A stretch of DNA of 51,720 bases from Sediminibacterium sp. (GTDB lineage Bacteria; Bacteroidota; Bacteroidia; B-17B0; Aurantibacillaceae), in assembly GCA_030054095.1 (NCBI GenBank), contig JASGCO010000030.1, positions 1 through 51,720 on the forward strand. The letters run 5' to 3'. The notes beneath the pieces were generated by a model. It did not search any database, was not told the origin of the DNA, and worked only from the letters and a program-made list of their open reading frames with translations. Of this stretch, positions 45,212-51,720 are shown in pieces. The translations under genes were made by a program, and so were the position numbers. The first letter of the stretch is position 1. Each line of letters begins with the position of its first letter.

Positions 45212-45964
45212 ATGAAAGCAGCGCCTTTGCATTATTGGCTTTTTATATTTCTGCTGGCAGGTGTGTGCGGTACCGGCACCTTAAGCGCGCAAACAGCCCT
45301 GCAGCAAGCCGCCGGCGATTTACGCAAGGTAAAGGCCTATTATGATACGCATCCGCAAATGAGCATGGATACGTATTATATGGCCTTTGATGAACACCAT
45401 ACGCTGGCTCCCAAAGAAACCAGTTACGGTACGTATATACGAAACGGGAAATGGTATTACACGCGGATGCTGCATGTGGAAACATTCAGCAGCTCAGACC
45501 TGGTGATTGTGGCCGACCATGAAGAAAAGCAGGTGGTAGTAGCCGACCAGACAGAGGAGGATAACGCCTTTGCCATGGTGCCCGTGGATTCGTTACTGCA
45601 AATTTGCAGTTCGGTAACAACGGTAAAAAGCCAGAACCCGGGAGAGAAAGGCTATTCCATGAACTTTGAAGACGGAGAATACAGCCGGATAGAGTTTTAT
45701 ATTGATGCCCAGTATTTTCGGTTTACACGCATTGTTTTGTTTTATGACATGGCGATTAACCTTTCGGGCGATTATTATGGGGTAGATAAACGGCCCCGAC
45801 TGGAAGTGATGTATAAAAATTACAAACACGCGCTTACCCAGCCCGATTTGCTGGAGAAGCAGCGCTATGTTACGCAGCATAAAGACGGAAGCATAGATTT
45901 GATGGGCTCGTATAAGGGCTATGCCCTACTGGACCAGCGGAGACAAGCGCTTTTAAAGAAATAA
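45212..45964 (+). CDS. Small exported protein of the giant operon
   Basis: Product of 250 residues with a signal peptide (about 1-27, ending TGTLSAQ). The mature part could be a LolA-like or DUF1571-like beta sheet: DLRKVKAYYDTHPQMSMDTY, SYGTYIRNGKWYYTRMLHVE, DLVIVADHEEKQVVVADQTE and RFTRIVLFYDMAINLSGDYY. It does not show clear diagnostic motifs. It lies 2 bases after the first giant gene and 30 bases before the second, so it probably acts with both, for example in their lipid- or wall-dependent transit. The fold guess is weak. Confidence 0.7.
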   Translation: MKAAPLHYWLFIFLLAGVCGTGTLSAQTALQQAAGDLRKVKAYYDTHPQMSMDTYYMAFDEHHTLAPKETSYGTYIRNGKWYYTRMLHVETFSSSDLVIVADHEEKQVVVADQTEEDNAFAMVPVDSLLQICSSVTTVKSQNPGEKGYSMNFEDGEYSRIEFYIDAQYFRFTRIVLFYDMAINLSGDYYGVDKRPRLEVMYKNYKHALTQPDLLEKQRYVTQHKDGSIDLMGSYKGYALLDQRRQALLKK

Positions 45965-45994
45965 ATGAACAGTGCACAAAATTAGTAGAGAAAT

Positions 45995-48900
45995 ATGAAG
46001 AAGTGGTTTTATTTTTTAGTTTGTCTGAGCATGGCGTTTACACGCCTGAACGCCGGACACGAAAAGGGCAGCCAGCGGTTTGACCTGAAAAACTATACGG
46101 CCTCTAACACCGCCATGCTATTACAGGACGACAAATACAGTTCTGTAAACGCTCTGGTTGTAGCCAGTACCCCCAGTGGTTTTTTTGATTATTCGTATAA
46201 GAACCGTTTAGTGCTGGGCATAGATAAATATATTGCCTCGGTGGGATCTTTATCTACCGCACTTGGCGGCAACCGTTACAGCGCGGAAGTAATTGTAACT
46301 CTGAATTACAATCAGTTAAGCACCGGCGCGCCTTACGCGTTTAATACCATAAGTGTGCCCTGTACCCTAAAGGTAAATAATGCCGGTATGGTTAGCGGAT
46401 TGGCCAACGTGGACAACGGAACAAAGGAAACTGATCTGGACGCTTTTGTATATGACCGCGGGTACTTATCATTTGTAACTGTAAATGCCGTTAAAATTTA
46501 TAATGCTTCTAACACCCTTATTTCGACCAGTGTGTACCCTGACAATCTTTATCTGGAACTACAGTATGACGCGGAACGGTATTATGACATGAATACCGCG
46601 CAAGTACCCTATACGGTATCGAATCAGGTGTTTATAAAATACTATAACGGCGCGCTGAGCGGTAATCAGATTGAAGTGAACTGGCAGCGCATACCTGGCG
46701 CTGAAGCCTACGATCTGGAATGGGTATGGGTAGATGAATACAGTTATTCCGGCATTGGCAATGTAACGAATCCTTTGTGGCAGGCTTATCCTACACTTGA
46801 ATTTAAAGGGAATTCGACCCGCGTGCGTACCAGTAACAATTACTACCGTATCAGTAATACGTTTGAGAGCGGGTATGTGTTTTTCAGGTTACGGGGTGTG
46901 GGCCAAACCCTTACCCCAGGCGCCTTAACCGCGTTGGGTAACCCGGCATTGATGGATTATTATACCCCCTGGACCTGGAACGATTTGAGCAGTTTACCCA
47001 CATCAACAACCGCGTTTAGTCCGGCCACGCTGATTAACTCCAGCGGAACGCCTGTTATTACCTCCATTCCGGTGGGTGGTGGTTTGGCAGCTGCCGGTGC
47101 CAGCGTGCCCTGGTTTATCAATTTAACGGCCAGCGGACTAAATCTGGAACCAAATAAGAACTGGGTTTACAAGGCCAGTTACGCGGAAGAAGGAAAGAAA
47201 AAGGAAGTGGTCAGTTTTTTTGACGGCGCGCAGTTTAACCGGCAATCGGTAACGGTGGCGAACAGCGAAAATGTGGCCATAGTGGCCGAGACCTATTATG
47301 ATTTTTTAGGCCGCGCGGTAGTGCAGCCATTGCCCACACCGGTAGAAGACGCTTCTATTCAGTTTTATCAGCAAACAGTAAATGGCAAAAACGGATTTAA
47401 TTTTGAAAATGTAAGTACAAATCCGCGTCCCTTTACCAAGGATGTGTTTGCTCTGGCAGGCGGAGCCGGGCAATGCTCGGTGGATAACGCGGGGCTTAGT
47501 AATCAATATGGTACGGGTAAATACTATTCGGCCAATACAAATTTTATAAGCAGTAGCAGCCCGTTTTATAAAGCCTATAAAACGGAGCGGTCGTACACCC
47601 CCGACGGGGAAAACTATCCGTTTACACAAACCCAGTTTAAGCCCGACGCGCGTAACCTGGTGAGCCGGCAAAGTGGCGTGGGCGAACATTTTAAGTTGCA
47701 TACGAACGCGAGCGCGCTAAAGCACGACACCCGTACGTTTTACGATGTGCCCCTGCAGGAAGAACTGGACCGTTTATTTGGTTCGGAAGCGGGTTATGCC
47801 AAGCGTTACACCAAAACAACGGTAGTAGATCCTAATGGACAAGCCAGCATCAGTTATCTGAATACCGATAACGGGAAAGTGGTGGCAACGGCTTTATCGG
47901 GTGCTTCGTATCCTGATTTAATGGCTTTGCAAAACAGCGGCGGCACCGATTTATCGCAAAGCGCTACGGTACTGGAAGTAGATTTACTTAATAAAGCAAA
48001 TGCCGGAGACGCGGATAAACCAAATGATAATAACGAGGCGCAAAACGGAACCCTGTTGTTCAGCCAGAAAGTGATGGTAGTGAGCGCGGCCTCGTATAGT
48101 TTTGACTATTCATTGAGTGGGGCCAGTTACAATCCTACCCTGTGTCCGAGTTTGTGTTACGATTGCGCGTATGACCTGACGTTTGATATAACGGACGCGT
48201 GCGGTAACCGTCCGGCCAATTTTAGCCCGGTGACGTATTCGCTGGGGCATATTGTGAACAGCGGACCGGGCGCGAGCAGCCAGATTTCGCCGATTGACCG
48301 CAGTTGTAATGATGTGGTGAACTTTAAGTTTCAGCAAATTCTGAGTCCGGGTACCAATTCGCTAAGTGTATTTTTAAATCAGGGAGAATACACCGTTTAT
48401 AAAAAACTTAGCATCAACCAATGGGCCCTGACGGAATCGTTAAAGGATTTTCTGGCCAATTGCCCCAAAACGCTTGCCGATTTTCAGGCGGATGAAAGCG
48501 CGTTGGTGGACGTTAGCGGGTGTAACATGAGCTGTGAAAAGTGTGTAAGCGACTTAGGCAGTTTAAGTAATTACATTACGACCAATACGCCTGCCGGTGT
48601 TACTTTGACCCAATACCAGACCGACTCGTTAAAAGCGGAGTTTAACGCCCTGGTGGAAGCCTGCCGCGAACCCTGTAAATACGTCAGTTATTGCGACGCG
48701 GCTTACGAATCGTTGTTGCTGGATGTATCGCCCAACGGGCAATACGCCGAATTTGAAGCACCGGGGAATACCGTTGACGCCTCGCTGTACCCGCTTTCTC
48801 TCTTAAATCAGACGAATCAGTTAAGCAAACGGACTTCAGGCAATCAGATACCCAGCTGGAAATTCCCGGAGCACCATTTGCTGAGTAGCAATACGGGGCA

Positions 48901-51720
48901 TTATTATGATGAGGATAATGTAACCATTTCTAAAATTCAGGTAAGCGGTAATGGCGCGGGGGGGTATTTGCCACCCCTCGTATCGGGAGCAGTGGTAACA
49001 CCTTTGGGGAATAATTTGTTTTTAGCCGAGCCGAAGGATCTGGCAGATGTGAGTGATTTTATACAGGTTTGGAAACCATCGTGGGCCCGCTCGCTGGTGA
49101 AATACCATCCGGAGTATTGTTATTATGAATGGTGCATACAAAACCGCAAGGTGAATGTTACGCCTGTATCCGTTACCGGGTATAACCTGAATGCCCAGGG
49201 CAATTATGACCCTTTGTCTTCGTACCAGAGCAATTATCAAAACAGTGAGGGTTATGATTCGTTACTGGTGGCGGTAGAAGATTTAAGTGGCATTGCCTCT
49301 GCCGACCATGTTAAATTACTGAAACCTTTGGCCAATGACCCTTACTGGAGCACGAACGGGTATTACTCGCTTCCGGCCAGTGGTAACCCCGCTACCAATA
49401 CCAGTCCGTTGGGTATGGGAGCGCCAAACGTGGCGCAGATGCAGAACGCGAATGGGGCTACCCCGGTTGATTTTTCGGCCAGCGGATTGTATTATCCGTT
49501 TAATACTTCGTATAAAACAGCCAATAACCGTTTCTGGAATTTTCAGGGATCGGGCTTAAACCTTTACCAGTTTGCGGCCATTGCCAGTACTACGCTTGCC
49601 GCTAATATGGGACAAGGCGCGGCCAGTTTATTAAGTTTGTTAAGCAGTTATCCGGGTTATGCCGGAAACCCACCTGTGGCGGCCAATCCGGAAACGTATA
49701 TTTTAAACTTACAGGATGTAAATAATGAACGCCGCAAAGCCTGGGAGTATTTTAAAGGTATGTACCTGTCGCTGAAACAGGAATTACAGCAGGAAGCGGC
49801 GCAATCGTACGTGATGAACTCGAATTGCAGGGGGTGTAACGATTGTATTGGCAAGCCGGGATCCAATGTATGGGAGGTGCCGTTTACCAGTTATTCGTTA
49901 TACTTTAACTGGTCGGCTTACCCGAGCAATATTACCCAGTATTTTACCGCGTTTATTAATAACTGGTTTTTTAATTATGCCGCTTTAAATACCCAACAGC
50001 AGTGCGGGGTAAATACGAAGGACCTATACGATACCAAAATTAAACGTTTTACAGGCGCAAAAGACGCACGCGCGCTGATAGACGATGGCGGTGGCAATGC
50101 CTTGGCCTCTATTTATAACAGTACCGGACTTTGCCCCAACGCGTTTTATTTTCAGAATTTTTTAAATGATCTGGTGCAGCCGGGCGCTTCGGCCTCTTTA
50201 TTGAGCAATGTAAGCAACCTGATGGGCACCACGCCTAGTTTTAACCAGGACTTATACCTTGCCGTTACCGGTGGCAACCCCGGCACCGCGCCGGCGGATT
50301 ACGTTTTTAGTTCGTTTTCGGGCAGCAGTTTAAGCAGTTATATTACAATAGGAACCTATCCGAATTGTAATTTAAGCCTGAATTTTAACGCGGGGGCTAT
50401 GCCTTTGGGGTATCCGGGTAATCTTTCGAACTGGAGTTCGTATAGCGGGGCTACCCCGGTTTACCGTATTAATGGTTTGTATAACCTGACGGCTACCGGC
50501 GCCAACAGCTTTAAAGTAATTGCCAAGGTGTTTACCACGGCCACACCGGTAAGCAGTTATACCATGGAATTAAGTGGCACCACCTGTATTACACTGAACG
50601 GATGTTCGTTTCCGCCGCCCTGTAAATTAAACGGAACGGGTAAAGCCGTGCGCGACCTGCTGGTGAACCTTGCTGCCAATAACCAACTGGGATCGGGCAG
50701 CGCGGTGGCCATTGGCGGCAGCGCGGCCACCACCGGATCGCCATACAACGCTACGTTTAACAACAGCCTGAAACCGTTTCTGGAAACCGGCAGTGTGCCG
50801 GGCACTACCTGGAACTGGCAGCACATTGGCGGTAACGTGTTTACGGTGGATGACGGATCAAGCGGCAGCGGGGCCAACGCCAAGCTAAAAATTACCTTTA
50901 CCTCTGTTAATCCCTCTTCGGGCTTTTTGCTGAGTTGCATTAACTCGTTGCAGAATTTTAAAGCTGATCCGGCTGTTAACGGTGGTTTTATTGTAACGGC
51001 CAATGTGGCCAACTCGAGTGTGAGCGGTTGCCCCAACGGCACTTACCAGATTTACGGAACGGTGGAAACGGGAAATAACCTGAGCGCCCTGCAGCCCTTA
51101 AACATTGCCAATTGCAGTTTTGAACTGCAAAGTTGCAACACGCCCCAGCACGATGTGAAACGGGATTTGCAAAACTGGGTGATGCAAAACAACGGTACGG
51201 CATTTGGCACGCTGATTAACAGTAGCAGCCAAAACCTGACGGGCAATGCCAACCTTACGTTATTGTTACGCAGTTACCTTGGCAGCAATGTAAATGTTAG
51301 CACATCGGGCAGTACCCCGCCGGTGGTAAGCGCGCCACAGCATTATTACCACTGGGTAAAAGATGCCGGTGGCTCTACTCCTTCGGAAGTAAAGGGCTGG
51401 TTTGTAAAAACCAGCAGCAGCAGCGCGCCCGCCCTGCCTTTGGCCGCGGGGGCCTGCCAGTTTAGCCTGAAATACCGCGACACACCCTTTACCAGCGCCA
51501 ATGTGGGCAGTTACCTGAGTTTGGGTAATTTTAGCGTGTTGCCTTTGCCTTTAAGCAATAACAGCGGGTATTCGTTTTCGGTAACGGCGTATTATACCGG
51601 CAGTCCTGTGAATAAACCCGATACGCTTGTAGGATATACCTCGTGTTTTCCGATGCGGGCCTGCGAATCGTGCACCACCCAGCCCACTTTACCGGGGGGA
51701 CAGGCCACTTCGTATGTGAT
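45995..51720 (+). CDS. Second giant Rhs-related protein (open at right edge, at least 1908 residues)
   Basis: Starts MKKWFYFLVCLSMAFTRLNA with a signal peptide and stays open for 1908 codons to the window end. An FN3-like segment (near 220-250: EVNWQRIPGAEAYDLEW) is followed by the family hallmark YYDFLGRAVVQPLPTP (Tyr434). Cysteine modules recur: C717-x3-C721-x2-C724, C843-x3-C847-x2-C850, C890-x3-C894 with C900, C1278-x2-C1281-x2-C1284, and C1890-x2-C1893. The segment YESLLLDVSPNGQYAEF (after C900) is a block I associate with Bacteroidota Rhs-like giants. Ser/Asn/Gly-rich strands dominate. The GC content rises toward the 3' side compared with upstream genes. The C-terminus, which would show an Rhs core, toxin or T9SS sorting domain, is not visible. 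Confidence 0.88.
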   Translation, partial: MKKWFYFLVCLSMAFTRLNAGHEKGSQRFDLKNYTASNTAMLLQDDKYSSVNALVVASTPSGFFDYSYKNRLVLGIDKYIASVGSLSTALGGNRYSAEVIVTLNYNQLSTGAPYAFNTISVPCTLKVNNAGMVSGLANVDNGTKETDLDAFVYDRGYLSFVTVNAVKIYNASNTLISTSVYPDNLYLELQYDAERYYDMNTAQVPYTVSNQVFIKYYNGALSGNQIEVNWQRIPGAEAYDLEWVWVDEYSYSGIGNVTNPLWQAYPTLEFKGNSTRVRTSNNYYRISNTFESGYVFFRLRGVGQTLTPGALTALGNPALMDYYTPWTWNDLSSLPTSTTAFSPATLINSSGTPVITSIPVGGGLAAAGASVPWFINLTASGLNLEPNKNWVYKASYAEEGKKKEVVSFFDGAQFNRQSVTVANSENVAIVAETYYDFLGRAVVQPLPTPVEDASIQFYQQTVNGKNGFNFENVSTNPRPFTKDVFALAGGAGQCSVDNAGLSNQYGTGKYYSANTNFISSSSPFYKAYKTERSYTPDGENYPFTQTQFKPDARNLVSRQSGVGEHFKLHTNASALKHDTRTFYDVPLQEELDRLFGSEAGYAKRYTKTTVVDPNGQASISYLNTDNGKVVATALSGASYPDLMALQNSGGTDLSQSATVLEVDLLNKANAGDADKPNDNNEAQNGTLLFSQKVMVVSAASYSFDYSLSGASYNPTLCPSLCYDCAYDLTFDITDACGNRPANFSPVTYSLGHIVNSGPGASSQISPIDRSCNDVVNFKFQQILSPGTNSLSVFLNQGEYTVYKKLSINQWALTESLKDFLANCPKTLADFQADESALVDVSGCNMSCEKCVSDLGSLSNYITTNTPAGVTLTQYQTDSLKAEFNALVEACREPCKYVSYCDAAYESLLLDVSPNGQYAEFEAPGNTVDASLYPLSLLNQTNQLSKRTSGNQIPSWKFPEHHLLSSNTGHYYDEDNVTISKIQVSGNGAGGYLPPLVSGAVVTPLGNNLFLAEPKDLADVSDFIQVWKPSWARSLVKYHPEYCYYEWCIQNRKVNVTPVSVTGYNLNAQGNYDPLSSYQSNYQNSEGYDSLLVAVEDLSGIASADHVKLLKPLANDPYWSTNGYYSLPASGNPATNTSPLGMGAPNVAQMQNANGATPVDFSASGLYYPFNTSYKTANNRFWNFQGSGLNLYQFAAIASTTLAANMGQGAASLLSLLSSYPGYAGNPPVAANPETYILNLQDVNNERRKAWEYFKGMYLSLKQELQQEAAQSYVMNSNCRGCNDCIGKPGSNVWEVPFTSYSLYFNWSAYPSNITQYFTAFINNWFFNYAALNTQQQCGVNTKDLYDTKIKRFTGAKDARALIDDGGGNALASIYNSTGLCPNAFYFQNFLNDLVQPGASASLLSNVSNLMGTTPSFNQDLYLAVTGGNPGTAPADYVFSSFSGSSLSSYITIGTYPNCNLSLNFNAGAMPLGYPGNLSNWSSYSGATPVYRINGLYNLTATGANSFKVIAKVFTTATPVSSYTMELSGTTCITLNGCSFPPPCKLNGTGKAVRDLLVNLAANNQLGSGSAVAIGGSAATTGSPYNATFNNSLKPFLETGSVPGTTWNWQHIGGNVFTVDDGSSGSGANAKLKITFTSVNPSSGFLLSCINSLQNFKADPAVNGGFIVTANVANSSVSGCPNGTYQIYGTVETGNNLSALQPLNIANCSFELQSCNTPQHDVKRDLQNWVMQNNGTAFGTLINSSSQNLTGNANLTLLLRSYLGSNVNVSTSGSTPPVVSAPQHYYHWVKDAGGSTPSEVKGWFVKTSSSSAPALPLAAGACQFSLKYRDTPFTSANVGSYLSLGNFSVLPLPLSNNSGYSFSVTAYYTGSPVNKPDTLVGYTSCFPMRACESCTTQPTLPGGQATSYV

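Noticed and set aside
50557..51042. 161-codon minus-strand open frame near the right edge
   Set aside because: Shadow of the second giant gene; its Leu/Pro/Ala bias is the complement of the Gly/Asn/Ser-rich coding strand.
51412..51425. Short AGC-repeat tract that might suggest a repeat array
   Set aside because: It is a run of serine codons within the open frame of the giant gene, with no spacer structure; no CRISPR-like pattern was found anywhere.

Overview
The window looks like a chromosomal segment from a member of the Bacteroidota, probably a flavobacterium- or sphingobacterium-like free-living species. The evidence is: promoters with the Bacteroidota -7 consensus TAnnTTTG (several perfect matches, two with a TTG 20-21 bases upstream); A-rich ribosome-binding regions; many exported proteins with short signal peptides ending in AQ; a prokaryotic CCDC81-type HU/SPOR protein; a DUF1571-like protein; a group III truncated haemoglobin; and a giant Rhs-like locus of the type common in this phylum. 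No phage, insertion sequence, CRISPR array or rRNA operon was seen. One tRNA (Asn, GTT) is present.

Region by region. 1-4.7 kb: a translationally coupled minus-strand operon of an HTH regulator, a sensor kinase with an extracellular propeller, and a LytTR response regulator cut by the left edge. 4.9-8.5 kb: an exported CsgG-like protein, a CDP-alcohol phosphatidyltransferase, cytidine deaminase and a PfkB sugar kinase. 8.6-14.3 kb: tRNA-Asn with its own promoter and terminator, a small lipoprotein, then a minus-strand run of barrel protein, FAD oxidoreductase, RimB-like protease, RimK and Lnt, joining ribosomal-protein glutamylation with lipoprotein maturation. 14.3-24.8 kb: a large outer-membrane barrel protein, exonuclease III, an oligopeptide-binding lipoprotein without its permease, IspD, an alpha/beta hydrolase with a partner barrel protein, and a DUF1571-like protein with an inserted LysM. 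24.9-33.4 kb: the HU/SPOR protein, HemJ, an unknown small protein, a second hydrolase, an acyl-CoA thioesterase, and an operon of amino-acid permease, short-chain dehydrogenase, barrel protein and truncated haemoglobin, then a small exported protein.

33.4-51.7 kb is the most unusual part. After 885 bases without a convincing gene, holding a perfect 42-bp palindrome and a strong promoter followed by a G-poor leader of about 200 nt, seven same-strand genes run to the right edge with almost no spacing. They encode two paralogous exported repeat proteins with N-terminal CxxC, a membrane-anchored Skp/OmpH-like chaperone, a lipoprotein, a 2365-residue Rhs/YD-related protein, a small exported protein, and a second giant protein still open after 1908 codons. 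This reads as one export-and-display unit: small envelope proteins and a dedicated chaperone serving two giant surface proteins. The C-terminus of the second giant, where a toxin or sorting domain would be, lies outside the window.

Functions are assigned by reading motifs from translated sequence; no database search was possible.
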